NCBI RefSeq assembly: GCF_000227765.1
Contig: NZ_JH165159.1
Location: 1,483,618 to 1,522,643, forward strand
Origin: Neisseria wadsworthii 9715
Lineage (GTDB): Bacteria > Pseudomonadota > Gammaproteobacteria > Burkholderiales > Neisseriaceae
DNA length: 39,026 nucleotides
Direction of reading: 5' to 3'
A program made the position numbers and the translations under genes. Under the pieces are notes generated by a model. That model was not told where the DNA came from, ran no database searches, and saw nothing but the letters and a program-made list of their open reading frames with translations. Shown piece by piece: positions 16,315 to 24,842 of the stretch (position 1 is its first letter; each line of letters opens with the position of its first letter).

Positions 16315-16767
16315 ATGAGTAAATACCCTCATATTATTTTTGCGTTGCTGATCGGCTGTATGTTCGGCTTAATCGCTTCGCAATTGTTTTTCGCACCTTC
16401 GCGTACATCCGAGCCTTTATTTGACGCGCCGGATGCGCCGGTGGCCGACTTCAAAACATGGCAGAACAATAATTGGAAATTCAAGCTTTCCAGCGACAAT
16501 GATGAAAGTTCGGCGGAGGTGGCTGTATTGGAAAATCAAGTTCTTCCGTTTAAAATTATGATTAACGGCGCTACTTCGCCTAAGTTTTTCCAAATGGATG
16601 TATCAGGCGTGCCGCATGAGCCTTATGGCACGATTACTTTGGTCGGTGATGAGGAAAAAGGATTTATTAAAGAAGTGGAGCTTTGGTCTGCGCAAAAAAT
16701 TTACCGCCTCAAACGCACCAAGGCAGGCGGCAGCTGGACAATGCAGGAAGTGAGCCTGAAAAAATAA
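16315..16767 (+). CDS. Small membrane-anchored protein of unknown function
   Basis: The 150-residue protein has one N-terminal membrane helix (about 6-27, [20 protein letters not shown]), then an outside domain of about 120 residues, predicted mainly as beta strands ([19 protein letters not shown]). ATG at 16315 follows AGGAAA; an in-frame start at 16264 is possible but would add a basic stretch with no site. There is no lipobox cysteine. Its stop is 29 bp before pdxH with an uptake sequence between. It is similar in layout, but not clearly in sequence, to the gene at 20406. Function unknown. Confidence 0.65.
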   Translation: MSKYPHIIFALLIGCMFGLIASQLFFAPSRTSEPLFDAPDAPVADFKTWQNNNWKFKLSSDNDESSAEVAVLENQVLPFKIMINGATSPKFFQMDVSGVPHEPYGTITLVGDEEKGFIKEVELWSAQKIYRLKRTKAGGSWTMQEVSLKK

Positions 16768-16768
16768 A

Positions 16769-16780
16769 TGCCTGTCTGAA
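16769..16780 (+). repeat. Single uptake sequence between the small anchored-protein gene and pdxH
   Basis: Perfect TGCCTGTCTGAA one base behind the preceding TAA and just before the pdxH ribosome binding site. Confidence 0.85.
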
Positions 16781-16796
16781 CAAAGGAACAACCATC

Positions 16797-17429
16797 GTGG
16801 ATTTGCATGACATACGAGAAGAGTACAGTAAAAAGGAATTGTCGGAACAAGAATGCGACGCCAGTCCGATTGTCCAGTTTGAACAATGGCTTGGAGAAGC
16901 AATGAAAGCGGCGGTCAACGAACCGACTGCGGTCAACGTGGCCACCGTAAGGGTAGACGGCAGACCTTCCAACAGAATGGTGCTGCTGAAAGAAGTGAAT
17001 CCTAAAGGTTTTGTATTTTTTACCAATTATCAAAGCCAAAAAGGGCGCGCGATTGAGGCCAATCCGTTTGCTGCAATGACTTTTTTCTGGCCCGAACTGG
17101 AGCGGCAGGTGCGCATTGAAGGGCGCGTGGAAAAATTGAGCGATAAAGATTCAGACGAGTATTTCGATTCCCGACCTTATACGAGCCGAATTGGTGCATG
17201 GGCTAGCGAACAAAGCAGCGTATTGGAAAGCAAAGCCTTGTTGGTAGCAAAAGCGGCTGCCGTGAGCGTAAAGCATCCGTTCCACGTGCCGCGCCCGCCG
17301 CATTGGGGCGGCTATCTGGTGATTCCCGATGCCGTGGAATTCTGGCAAGGCCGCCCGAGCCGCCTGCACGACCGCATACGCTACCGTTTGGAAAATAATG
17401 TGTGGATTAAAGAGCGCTTGTCGCCTTGA
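16797..17429 (+). CDS. pdxH: Pyridoxamine/pyridoxine 5'-phosphate oxidase
   Basis: FMN enzyme that oxidises pyridoxine or pyridoxamine phosphate to pyridoxal phosphate. The 210-residue protein has the [11 protein letters not shown] start, the FMN-binding RMVLLKEV (about 61-68) and [11 protein letters not shown] segments, and the C-terminal substrate-binding [14 protein letters not shown] signature. The start is a GTG at 16797, with AAAGGAAC before it. This gives the family's usual length and N-terminus. A longer frame from 16683 would overlap the upstream gene and run through an uptake sequence. pdxJ, earlier in the same pathway, lies 1 kb downstream. Confidence 0.95.
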   Translation: MDLHDIREEYSKKELSEQECDASPIVQFEQWLGEAMKAAVNEPTAVNVATVRVDGRPSNRMVLLKEVNPKGFVFFTNYQSQKGRAIEANPFAAMTFFWPELERQVRIEGRVEKLSDKDSDEYFDSRPYTSRIGAWASEQSSVLESKALLVAKAAAVSVKHPFHVPRPPHWGGYLVIPDAVEFWQGRPSRLHDRIRYRLENNVWIKERLSP

Positions 17430-17452
17430 TATTTGCGTATTGAAATCATTGT

Positions 17453-17490
17453 GAAGCCGGAAGATTGCCTATCTCCGGCTTCGTTGTTTT
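17453..17490 (+). terminator. Rho-independent terminator behind pdxH
   Basis: GAAGCCGG..AGAT pairs with ATCT..CCGGCTTC (17453-17482, one bulged base), followed by GTTGTTTT. Confidence 0.8.
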
Positions 17491-17552
17491 ATGGATCTAA
17501 AATATTTCTGATTTAAACCGTAGAGCATCCGAATTTAATATGAAGCTTGGGG

Positions 17553-17558
17553 TATAAT
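17553..17558 (+). promoter_or_regulatory. recO: Possible -10 element of the recO operon
   Basis: A perfect TATAAT lies 10 bp before the first recO ATG (17569). Initiation near 17565 would make that ATG almost leaderless, so either the ATG at 17587 is used or transcription starts elsewhere. No good -35 box is seen. Confidence 0.4.
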
Positions 17559-17568
17559 TCGCGCAATT

Positions 17569-18333
17569 ATGCCGACACTGCACACTATGTCCGACAAATC
17601 CCACCGCATCAACCACCAACCGGCTTTTCTGCTTACTGCTACTCCGTGGCGGGAAAGCAGCTTGTGGCTGGAGGTGTTCAGCCGCGATTATGGCCGTGTG
17701 GCGCTGTTGGCGCGTAGTGCGCGCAAACGGCAGAGTGAATTGCGTGGTGTGTTGGTGCCTTTTGTGCCGATGAGTGCGTCGTGGTATGGCAGCGGCGAAT
17801 TGAAAACGCTGCACCGTGCCGAATGGCTCGGCGGCTGGGCTTTGCCGCAAGGTAGGGCGCTGTTTAGCGGGTTGTACGCCAATGAATTAATGCTGAAGCT
17901 GACCGCGCGCGAAGACCCGCATCCAAAGCTTTATGATGCGTTGTTTACTTTGATGAAGGCGGTGGCCGGGCAGCCGAATCATGTGGCAGCTTTGCGCTGT
18001 TTTGAGTGGTCTTTGCTGACCGAGCTGGGTTTTGCGCCGGATTTGCAGCGTGATGAAGCCGGTTGCGCGATTGATGCCGAACGCGATTACTGGCTGCGGC
18101 CGGAGCATGCAGCCTTGCCGCTTGATGGCACCGATGATGTGTATATAAGCGAAGCACAGGGCGTGGTTATAAAAGGCAACAGCTTGATTCAGCTGCGCAA
18201 AGGTGAGTTTGACAGTGGGAACAGTTTGCAGCAGGCTTTGAAACTGACACGTATGCTGATTGATTTCTGCTTGCCGGAAGGCGTGAAATCAAGACAGGTT
18301 TTGCAGCAGATGCAGGCTTTTGAGTTCGAATAA
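17569..18333 (+). CDS. recO: DNA repair protein RecO
   Basis: RecO helps RecR load RecA on SSB-coated single strands (RecFOR pathway). The protein has 254 residues from ATG 17569, or 248 from ATG 17587. The N-terminal OB-fold begins at [25 protein letters not shown], followed by the [14 protein letters not shown] strand-loop and the helical C-terminal domain. The usual zinc cysteines are mostly absent, as in many proteobacterial RecO proteins. Neither start has a clear ribosome binding site. recO-pdxJ-acpS is an order also found in E. coli. Confidence 0.9.
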   Translation: MPTLHTMSDKSHRINHQPAFLLTATPWRESSLWLEVFSRDYGRVALLARSARKRQSELRGVLVPFVPMSASWYGSGELKTLHRAEWLGGWALPQGRALFSGLYANELMLKLTAREDPHPKLYDALFTLMKAVAGQPNHVAALRCFEWSLLTELGFAPDLQRDEAGCAIDAERDYWLRPEHAALPLDGTDDVYISEAQGVVIKGNSLIQLRKGEFDSGNSLQQALKLTRMLIDFCLPEGVKSRQVLQQMQAFEFE

Positions 18334-18339
18334 ACGAAA

Positions 18340-18351
18340 TGCCTGTCTGAA
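18340..18351 (+). repeat. Single uptake sequence between recO and pdxJ
   Basis: Perfect TGCCTGTCTGAA, 7 bases behind the recO stop; unpaired, so read-through into pdxJ is expected. Confidence 0.85.
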
Positions 18352-18403
18352 AAATGAAGCAGCATGTAGGGATTGCTGCTTTAGTGAAAGAAAGGAAAAA
18401 CCC

Positions 18404-19135
18404 ATGCTTTTAGGTGTGAATATTGACCATGTGGCCACTCTGCGCAACGCGCGCGGCACAACTTATCCCAGCCCGCTGGAGGCTGCTTTGCTGGCCGAAA
18501 CGCATGGCGCCGACCTGATTACCCTGCATTTGCGCGAAGACCGCCGCCATATTAAAGACGCCGATGTGTTTGCGATTAAAAGCGCCATCCGTACCCGCAT
18601 GAATCTGGAAATGGCGCTCACCGAAGAAATGCTGGAAAATGCTTTGAACGTGATGCCGCAAGACGTGTGCATCGTGCCGGAGCGGCGTGAGGAAGTAACC
18701 ACAGAAGGCGGGCTGGACGTGTTGGCGCAGCAGAAAAAAATCGCCGATTACACCCGCACATTAACCCGTGCAGGCATTCGCGTTTCATTGTTTATCGACG
18801 CCGACGAAGCGCAGATTCAGGCTGCAAAAGATGTAGGTGCGCCGGTGGTGGAGCTGCATACGGGCGCTTACGCAGAAGCGCGTACGCACGAAACGCAGCG
18901 CGAAGAATGCTCGCGTATTGAAGCCGGCGCCCATTTTGCCAGCGAGCTGGGTTTGGTGGTAAACGCAGGCCACGGGTTGACCATACATAATGTAACGTCC
19001 ATCGCCCAAATTCTTGCTATCAGCGAGCTGAATATCGGCCATTCGCTGATTTCGCAAGCCGTGTTTTTAGGCTTGCCGGAAGCCATCCGCCAAATGAAAA
19101 AAGTGATGTTTGAAGCACGCGCTTTACCTTATTAA
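18404..19135 (+). CDS. pdxJ: Pyridoxine 5'-phosphate synthase
   Basis: Condenses 3-amino-2-oxopropyl phosphate with deoxyxylulose 5-phosphate to form pyridoxine phosphate. The 243 residues equal the E. coli length. The N-terminal [15 protein letters not shown] motif with the catalytic His, the catalytic Glu in HLREDRRHI and the VNAGHGL phosphate-site loop (about 186-192) are intact. ATG 18404 is chosen because AGGAAA lies before it and the protein begins at the family's conserved start; the frame is open 28 codons further upstream through an uptake sequence. Lies 70 bp behind recO. Confidence 0.96.
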   Translation: MLLGVNIDHVATLRNARGTTYPSPLEAALLAETHGADLITLHLREDRRHIKDADVFAIKSAIRTRMNLEMALTEEMLENALNVMPQDVCIVPERREEVTTEGGLDVLAQQKKIADYTRTLTRAGIRVSLFIDADEAQIQAAKDVGAPVVELHTGAYAEARTHETQREECSRIEAGAHFASELGLVVNAGHGLTIHNVTSIAQILAISELNIGHSLISQAVFLGLPEAIRQMKKVMFEARALPY

Positions 19136-19138
19136 TGT

Positions 19139-19162
19139 TTTTCAGACAGGCCTGTCTGAAAA
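19139..19162. repeat. Two uptake sequences fused into a perfect 24-bp palindrome
   Basis: TTCAGACAGGCC and GGCCTGTCTGAA share their GGCC, giving an uninterrupted palindrome with TTTT/AAAA ends. It begins three bases behind the pdxJ stop and ends just before the acpS ribosome binding site AGAAGGAG. Confidence 0.85.
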
Positions 19163-19176
19163 GAAGGAGATACACC

Positions 19177-19554
19177 ATGATTTACGGAATCGGTACGGAT
19201 ATTATCGCCCTTAAACGCATTGAGCGGCTTTATAAAAAATACGGTCAGACTTTTGCCGAACGCTTATTGAGTCAGGTTGAGCTGCTTGAGTTTGAACAGG
19301 CCGGAAAACCTATCAATTTTCTGGCTAAGCGTTTTGCTGCAAAAGAAGCCTTTTCCAAAGCAGTGGGCACCGGTATCCGAGGTATTGTTTCGTTTTCGCG
19401 CATTACTGTCGGCCACAATCATTTAGGGCGGCCGGAAATTTTATGCGCACCGGATTTGCAGGCTTGGCTGGATGAGCAGGGTATCAAACACGTGCATCTG
19501 AGCGTAAGCGATGAAAAAGATGTTGTTCAAGCTTTTGCTGTGGCGGAAAAATAA
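19177..19554 (+). CDS. acpS: Holo-[acyl-carrier-protein] synthase
   Basis: Transfers the 4'-phosphopantetheine arm from CoA to acyl carrier protein. The 125-residue protein has the N-terminal GIGTDI (Mg-binding Asp8) and RFAAKEAFSKA (52-62, catalytic Glu57), as in E. coli AcpS (126). ATG 19177 follows AAGGAG at an ideal distance. It lies 41 bp behind pdxJ, across the uptake-sequence palindrome. Confidence 0.95.
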   Translation: MIYGIGTDIIALKRIERLYKKYGQTFAERLLSQVELLEFEQAGKPINFLAKRFAAKEAFSKAVGTGIRGIVSFSRITVGHNHLGRPEILCAPDLQAWLDEQGIKHVHLSVSDEKDVVQAFAVAEK

Positions 19555-19575
19555 AAGAGCAAGCCGATTTAAACC

Positions 19576-20397
19576 ATGTTGAAAGAAAACGATATGTTGC
19601 AAGATTCCCGTCCATTGCTGCGCGTGGTTGCCGGCGTTGTATTAAACGGGCAAGGCGATTACTTGCTGGCCTCGCGTCCGGAAGGCAAGCCTTATGCCGG
19701 ATACTGGGAATTTGCAGGAGGCAAAGTCGAGCCGCAGGAAAGCGAACTGGACGCGCTGAAACGCGAGTTTGAAGAAGAGCTGGGCATTCATATCCACCAT
19801 GCAACGCCGTGGTTAACTAAAATCCACATGTATGAACACGCGCATGTTCATTTGCGTTTTTTCCGCGTAAAAGCAGGCGATTGGTCGGGCACTTTGCAGG
19901 CCAAAGAAGGGCAGAGTTGGTCTTGGCAGAAAGCGGGCGATTTTACCGTGTCGCCCATGTTGCCGGCCAACGGGCCGGTGCTCGCTGCATTGGCCGTGCC
20001 GAACGAGCTGGCAGGCAGCGCAGAAGCAGGTTTTACGGGCGAAAACCGTATGGGCGATTATCGTGTGGTGCCGTTTGCCATGTGGGAGCCGGCGCACAAG
20101 CATTGTTTGATTGGTGCGGAAGCTTTGAAACACTACGGCAGGCGGCCGCAGGTAGAGAGTTTGTGGGTGTTGGTTGAGGATGCCGAACAGTTTGCCGAAT
20201 CGTTTGATGCCGATGTGGTGGTATGGCGCGCGGCATGTGAGGAGTCGGCCGAACGGGTTTTACAGGTATTGCAAGAAGGTGTCGGCGTGCCGTTGGTGGT
20301 GCTGGCAGAAGAATGCCTGTCTGAAAAATACCGTTCGACCTGGTTGGAAGCAGGTGCACACGCTGTGGTAAACGAGCGGCAAACCGGGTGGGTGTAG
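19576..20397 (+). CDS. Nudix hydrolase (MutT-like) with an extra C-terminal domain
   Basis: Residues 14-130 form a MutT-type Nudix domain with a complete box at 49-71 (G49, E55, R63-E64, E67-E68, G70), including YWEFAGGK before it. MutT removes 8-oxo-dGTP from the nucleotide pool, and that role is likely. Residues 145-273 are an added domain (WVLVEDAEQF..ADVVVW..VPLVVLAEE..LEAGAHAVVN) with alternating strands and helices. In other proteobacteria MutT can be fused to a ThiE-like barrel; this tail is shorter and may be a reduced relative. ATG 19594 is an alternative start. An in-frame uptake sequence (20314-20325) encodes ECLSE. Follows acpS by 21 bp. Confidence 0.85.
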   Translation: MLKENDMLQDSRPLLRVVAGVVLNGQGDYLLASRPEGKPYAGYWEFAGGKVEPQESELDALKREFEEELGIHIHHATPWLTKIHMYEHAHVHLRFFRVKAGDWSGTLQAKEGQSWSWQKAGDFTVSPMLPANGPVLAALAVPNELAGSAEAGFTGENRMGDYRVVPFAMWEPAHKHCLIGAEALKHYGRRPQVESLWVLVEDAEQFAESFDADVVVWRAACEESAERVLQVLQEGVGVPLVVLAEECLSEKYRSTWLEAGAHAVVNERQTGWV

Positions 20398-20405
20398 GAC
20401 GGCAA

Positions 20406-20837
20406 ATGGATAAAAACAAAAAGTGGATGATGATAGGCGCATTGTTGCTGGCGTTTGCCTCGATAAAACTCGGTATGCTTTATATTTGGAACAAGCAGCA
20501 GCCGCAAGCGCAAAATGTATCGGCAGATTGCGATGTAAGAAAAGGCTGTGTTTTGCCGGGCGGCACAACCGTGAAATTCAGCGAACCGCTCAGTGCTAAA
20601 GCCCCTTTCAATATCGAAATCAACCATGTGCCGCAAGATGTTCAAAGCGTTTACCTCAGCTTCAGCATGAGCAATATGGATATGGGGTTTAACCGCTATG
20701 ATCTGAAAAAACAGGCTGACGGAGCGTGGCGTGCAGAAAACGTGCGGCTGCCTTTGTGTACCGACAACCGGCATGATTATTTGGCCGATATCCACATCAA
20801 CGGAAAAGTTTTTCAAGCAGGCTTTACTGCAGAATAA
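20406..20837 (+). CDS. Small membrane-anchored periplasmic protein of unknown function
   Basis: The protein has 143 residues: a short basic start, one membrane helix (about 7-25), then a domain of about 115 residues with two close cysteines (CDVRKGC) and a third in LPLC. The middle stretch SMSNMDMGFNRYDLKKQADGAW is a candidate family signature and is weakly like YtkA/FixH-type beta-sandwich proteins, but I cannot confirm this. ATG 20406 lies 8 bp behind the Nudix gene and follows a weak site; an in-frame start at 20388 would overlap that gene. Last gene of the recO operon; ends at an uptake-sequence hairpin. Confidence 0.7.
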   Translation: MDKNKKWMMIGALLLAFASIKLGMLYIWNKQQPQAQNVSADCDVRKGCVLPGGTTVKFSEPLSAKAPFNIEINHVPQDVQSVYLSFSMSNMDMGFNRYDLKKQADGAWRAENVRLPLCTDNRHDYLADIHINGKVFQAGFTAE

Positions 20838-20849
20838 ATATTCTGCCTA

Positions 20850-20887
20850 TGCCTGTCTGAAAACAGCAGTATGTTTTCAGACAGGCA
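20850..20887 (+). terminator. Uptake-sequence hairpin closing the recO operon
   Basis: TGCCTGTCTGAAAAC (20850-20864) pairs with GTTTTCAGACAGGCA (20873-20887). Confidence 0.8.
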
Positions 20888-20936
20888 TTTATTCTATACA
20901 ATTCCAAATGAACCCATGCTATGAAAGGAAACCGCT

Positions 20937-21227
20937 ATGATCGGTCAGAAACTGTTTGAAGAAGTGAGCGCAAAAGTGAGCGAAACCATTGCCAACAGCC
21001 CGGCAAAAGACGTTGAAAAAAACGTGAAAGCCATGCTCGGCAGCGCATTCAACCGCATGGATCTGATAACCCGTGAAGAATTTGATATCCAGCAGCAAGT
21101 GCTGATTAAAACCCGCACCAAGCTGGCAGAGCTGGAAGAGCGTGTGGCCAAACTGGAAGCCGCAATCTCAGCCGCAGAAACGCCCGCAGAAACTGCCCGG
21201 CAAACTGATACATCATCTGAAGGATAA
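20937..21227 (+). CDS. ubiK: Ubiquinone biosynthesis accessory factor UbiK
   Basis: The 96-residue coiled-coil protein belongs to the BMFP/YqiC (UbiK) family, which assists aerobic ubiquinone synthesis, reportedly through UbiJ. Conserved points are NVKAMLGSAFNRMDLITREEFDIQQQVL (about 30-57) and the leucine-heptad tail (LAELEERVAKLEA). GAAAGGAAA precedes the ATG. Seven bp separate it from comM, so the two are probably one operon. Confidence 0.88.
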   Translation: MIGQKLFEEVSAKVSETIANSPAKDVEKNVKAMLGSAFNRMDLITREEFDIQQQVLIKTRTKLAELEERVAKLEAAISAAETPAETARQTDTSSEG

Positions 21228-21234
21228 GCCGTTC

Positions 21235-22731
21235 ATGTCTTTGGCGGTGGTTTACAGCCGTGCATTAAGCGGCATGGATGCGCCTTTGGTCGAGGTGGAA
21301 GCCCATCTGGCCAATGGTTTGCCGCAATTTAACATCGTCGGCCTGCCGGATACGGAAGTAAAAGAAAGCCGCGACAGGGTGCGCGCCGCCATTTTGCAAA
21401 GCGGCTTTGACTTCCCCGCTGCAAAAATCACCGTCAATTTGGCACCTGCCGACTTGCCGAAAGAATCCGGCCGTTTTGATTTGCCGATTGCGCTGGGTGT
21501 GTTGGCGGCTTCCGGCCAAATTCTGCAAGATAAACTGGCGCAATACGAATTTGCGGGGGAATTGGCTTTATCCGGTGCCCTACGTCCTGTCCGCGGCGCT
21601 TTGGCGATGGCTTGGCAAGGCGCACAATCGGGCCGCTCTTTCGTGCTGCCTGCACAAAATGCTGCGCAAGCTGCGGTTATGGACAGCATTGCCGTGTTCG
21701 GTGCGAAAAACTTAGCCCAAGTGGCTTCGCACCTTAACGGCATCGAACCTCTAAGCCAAGCTGTGGCGCCGGATCGGCAAGGCCTGTCTGAAAACATAAA
21801 TATGCCCGATATGCGCGATGTTAAAGGTCAACATACCGCTAGATTAGCTTTAGAAATAGCGGCAGCAGGCGGCCACAGCATTCTGATGGTAGGCCCTCCG
21901 GGAACAGGTAAATCAATGTTGGCGCAACGTCTGCCCGGTATTCTACCGCCACTAACAGATGACGAATTAATTTCCGTTTGGACTTTGCGCTCTTTATTGC
22001 CGCAACATCTGCAAAACCTCAGCACGACCCGCCCCTTCAGATCGCCCCATCACAGCGCAAGCGCCGTTGCGCTGGTTGGCGGCGGTTCAGACCCGCGCCC
22101 CGGTGAAATTTCCTTAGCGCACCAAGGCGTTTTATTTTTGGATGAGTTGCCGGAATTTGACCGCAAGGTACTTGAAGTGTTGCGCGAACCTTTGGAGAGC
22201 GGCGAAATCCATATTTCCCGCGCTGCCCGGCAAGCCTCTTATCCGGCCAAATTCCAATTGGTCGCTGCCATGAACCCATGCCCTTGCGGCTATTTCGGCC
22301 ACCCTGTCAAACCCTGCCGCTGTACGCCCGACAGCATACAGCGCTATCGAGATAAAATTTCAGGCCCGCTGCTTGACCGGATTGATCTGACTATAGAAGT
22401 GCCGAGTATCCCTGCCGGAGAGTTAACTCAGGCGCAAGCCGGGGAAAGCAGTGAGCATATCTTGCAGCGTGTTATGGCTGCACGAAGCAGGCAGTTGAAC
22501 CGTCAAGGCAAAACCAATGCCCAATTAAGCGTTACCGAGTTGGACGAAAAAGCGATGATCAGTGAAGAGGCAAAAAAAGCTTTGGGTGATTTGATAGAAA
22601 AGCTTTCTTTGTCGGCACGTAGTTTTCACAGAATTATGCGTGTTGCGCGTACCTTAGCTGATTTGAATGATGATGAAACGGTTAACCGGCAGCATGTATT
22701 GCGCGCGGTCAGCTTCCGTAGAGCTTTATAA
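21235..22731 (+). CDS. comM: YifB/ComM family AAA+ ATPase (natural transformation helicase)
   Basis: ComM is a hexameric helicase that drives branch migration when incoming DNA is integrated during natural transformation. The 498 residues comprise an N-terminal Lon-protease-like fold (1-170), Walker A GPPGTGKS (about 220-227), Walker B VLFLDE (about 299-304), a cysteine cluster (NPCPCGYFGHPVKPCRC) and a C-terminal Mg-chelatase-like domain. ATG 21235 follows AAGGAT at 9 bases; a longer frame from 21142 overlaps ubiK. One in-frame GGCCTGTCTGAA (21781-21792) encodes GLSEN. Its presence fits a naturally competent host. Confidence 0.93.
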   Translation: MSLAVVYSRALSGMDAPLVEVEAHLANGLPQFNIVGLPDTEVKESRDRVRAAILQSGFDFPAAKITVNLAPADLPKESGRFDLPIALGVLAASGQILQDKLAQYEFAGELALSGALRPVRGALAMAWQGAQSGRSFVLPAQNAAQAAVMDSIAVFGAKNLAQVASHLNGIEPLSQAVAPDRQGLSENINMPDMRDVKGQHTARLALEIAAAGGHSILMVGPPGTGKSMLAQRLPGILPPLTDDELISVWTLRSLLPQHLQNLSTTRPFRSPHHSASAVALVGGGSDPRPGEISLAHQGVLFLDELPEFDRKVLEVLREPLESGEIHISRAARQASYPAKFQLVAAMNPCPCGYFGHPVKPCRCTPDSIQRYRDKISGPLLDRIDLTIEVPSIPAGELTQAQAGESSEHILQRVMAARSRQLNRQGKTNAQLSVTELDEKAMISEEAKKALGDLIEKLSLSARSFHRIMRVARTLADLNDDETVNRQHVLRAVSFRRAL

Positions 22732-22865
22732 AATATTATGTAAGCTAAGGTAAAACGGGTTAGGCAGCCGGCCTGATATTTTGTTAGAATAAACAGCTAA
22801 GTTTGTTGAAGGCTATCAGCCGCTTTCGGCTTTTAGAGAACCAGAGAATCTTAAAGGTATCGTAA

Positions 22866-23849
22866 ATGAACGCGAAAAAACAATATGGAAAAGGTTTATC
22901 CGGCTTTTTTGTGGGCCTGCTTTTGGCCACAGCAGTTATTGCCGGAGTGCTGTATTTCCTGAATAAAAACGGCCAGTCTTCGGTAAAAGAACTGCCGAAA
23001 GTTGAAGAGAAAGTGCCCGAACCCGAGATTCTCGTGCCCGGTTCAAGCCCAAGCGCTTCTGCAACAAAAGCCGATTCTGCTTCTCAAATGCAAACTGATG
23101 TAGTGCCCCCCGCTGCCCCGGAAGCAAAAGTAACAACTGAATCGACAACTAAAGAAACTCCGACAGTAACCGAAGCAACGGAAGCAGACAAAACAGCTAT
23201 TGTTCCGCCAACTGCCGGCAGCGAAGCGGTGGAAGAGCCGGTAGCTCATCCGCCCGTTGTCGTTGTTCCGACCAAGCCAAAAATGTCTGCTGAGCAGGAA
23301 AAAGCGGCGAAAGAAGCTCAAAAACAAGCCCAGATTAAAAAACAGGCAGAAGCGAAGAGAGCGGAAGCCGAGCACACTAAAAAACAGGCTCAAGCCAAAT
23401 CTAAAGCCGAGTCTAAAGTGCAACCTACTCCTGAGCAAATTTTGAATAGCGGCAACTTGGAAAAAGCTCGCAAAGAAGCACAAGCCGAAGCGCGCAAAAA
23501 AGCAGAAGCCGATGCAGACAGACAACGTGCTGAAGATGCATTGAGCGGTCGTTCGGGGTCTGAAAAACAAAGCAGTAAATCATCTGTTCAGCCGAAGCAG
23601 CAAATTAGTTCTGCCAAAGGCGGCAAAGTGATTATTCAAGCCGGATCATATAATGATCAACAAGCAGCCGAAGTTCAGCGCGGAAAACTGGCTATGGCAG
23701 GCGTGTCTGCCAGCGTTGTGCAGGCAGAGGTAAACGGCAAAACGGTTTATCGAGTTCAGACAGGCGTTTTAAGTGCTGCGGAAGCGTCAATGGCGCAGAA
23801 AAAATTGAAACAGCGCGGTATTAACAATTTTGCCCGTTCTGTGAAATAA
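22866..23849 (+). CDS. SPOR-domain, FtsN-like cell-division protein
   Basis: The 327-residue bitopic protein has a cytoplasmic start, one membrane helix (about 13-33), a long Pro/Glu/Ala/Lys-rich linker (about 40-250) with a KQAEAKRAEAE-type helical stretch, and a C-terminal SPOR domain (about 252-327: VIIQAGSYNDQQAAEVQRGK and FARSV). SPOR domains bind denuded septal peptidoglycan, so a septal role like FtsN is likely, but orthology to FtsN is not proven by linker-rich sequence. A reverse uptake-like sequence (23755-23766, last base G) is inside the SPOR coding part. dsbA follows by 18 bp. Confidence 0.85.
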   Translation: MNAKKQYGKGLSGFFVGLLLATAVIAGVLYFLNKNGQSSVKELPKVEEKVPEPEILVPGSSPSASATKADSASQMQTDVVPPAAPEAKVTTESTTKETPTVTEATEADKTAIVPPTAGSEAVEEPVAHPPVVVVPTKPKMSAEQEKAAKEAQKQAQIKKQAEAKRAEAEHTKKQAQAKSKAESKVQPTPEQILNSGNLEKARKEAQAEARKKAEADADRQRAEDALSGRSGSEKQSSKSSVQPKQQISSAKGGKVIIQAGSYNDQQAAEVQRGKLAMAGVSASVVQAEVNGKTVYRVQTGVLSAAEASMAQKKLKQRGINNFARSVK

Positions 23850-23867
23850 ATTTTAAGGATATTGTTC

Positions 23868-24566
23868 ATGAAAGTGAAAAAATTCATATTGGCTGTAGGC
23901 TTAGGGGTTGCTTTGGCTGCGAATGCTTCTGCGGCTGTGGTTGAAGGGCAGGATTATAAGGTTTTGGAAAAATCGATTCCGCAAGCGCAAACAGATAAAA
24001 TCGAAGTTTTGGAATTTTTTGGCTACTTCTGTGTGCATTGCTATCATTTCGATCCTATTTTGTTAAAACAAGCCAAGACTTGGCCAAGCGATACTTATCT
24101 GCGTACAGAACATGTGGTTTGGCAGCCTGAAATGCTGGGTTTTGCCAAAGTGGCCGCAGCTGTAAATCAATCCGGCTTAAAATATCAGGCAAATCCGGCT
24201 GTGTTTAAAGCGATTTATGAGCAAAAGATCAATTTGGCTGATTCTGCAACCTTCAAAAAATGGGCTGCCGAGCAGAACTCTTTCGATGCAAAAAAACTGA
24301 TTGCTGCTTATGATTCGCCTGACAATAAAGCTGCGGCTGAAAAAATGGCCCAACTCACAGAGGAATTTAAAATTGAAGGCACACCTATAGTGGTTGTCGG
24401 CGGTAAATATGAAGTAAAATTCCACGGTGATTGGCATGCGGGTGTGAAAACGATCGAAGAGCTTGTTGATAAAGTGCGTAAAGAGCGCGGTATGAAAGCG
24501 CCTAAAAAAGCCGAAAGTAAACTGAAAAGTAAAGGCGCTTTTTTTGCCAAAACGGCTAACCAGTAA
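23868..24566 (+). CDS. dsbA: Periplasmic thiol:disulfide oxidoreductase DsbA
   Basis: Introduces disulfide bonds into exported proteins. The 232-residue precursor has a type I signal peptide (cleavage expected after ANASA, about residue 22) and no lipobox cysteine, so the enzyme should be soluble, unlike the lipoprotein DsbA forms known in meningococci. The active site is CVHC (Cys55, Cys58) in FFGYFCVHCYHF, and the cis-proline loop is GTPIVV. The C-terminus carries a Lys/Ala-rich tail (about 205-232) beyond the fold. ATG 23868 follows AAGGAT. Confidence 0.93.
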   Translation: MKVKKFILAVGLGVALAANASAAVVEGQDYKVLEKSIPQAQTDKIEVLEFFGYFCVHCYHFDPILLKQAKTWPSDTYLRTEHVVWQPEMLGFAKVAAAVNQSGLKYQANPAVFKAIYEQKINLADSATFKKWAAEQNSFDAKKLIAAYDSPDNKAAAEKMAQLTEEFKIEGTPIVVVGGKYEVKFHGDWHAGVKTIEELVDKVRKERGMKAPKKAESKLKSKGAFFAKTANQ

Positions 24567-24606
24567 ACAAATCGTCTGATGGGTGAGGAAACGTAACCCG
24601 TCCTTT

Positions 24607-24629
24607 CAGGCAGTCTTTACGGCTGCCTG
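24607..24629 (+). terminator. Possible hairpin terminator behind dsbA
   Basis: CAGGCAG (24607-24613) pairs with CTGCCTG (24623-24629), but only a weak T-rich stretch follows. The remaining gap to 24842 is AT-rich and shows no gene. Confidence 0.4.
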
Positions 24630-24842
24630 TCTTCATTATCAAGCCGATGGATTGGTTTGTGATATAAATCTCGTTTTTTAAATATAACTTCAAGTAGCCG
24701 GATATAAAAATATTCGATTATTTTATAGCAATAGAGAATTAGGGATGATGTTATAGAGTATCGTCTCTTTAATATGTTGCCGTCGTTATTTAATTAGATT
24801 AAATCATTAAAAAGGATAAAAGGCTGACTGCCGTTTATAGAT

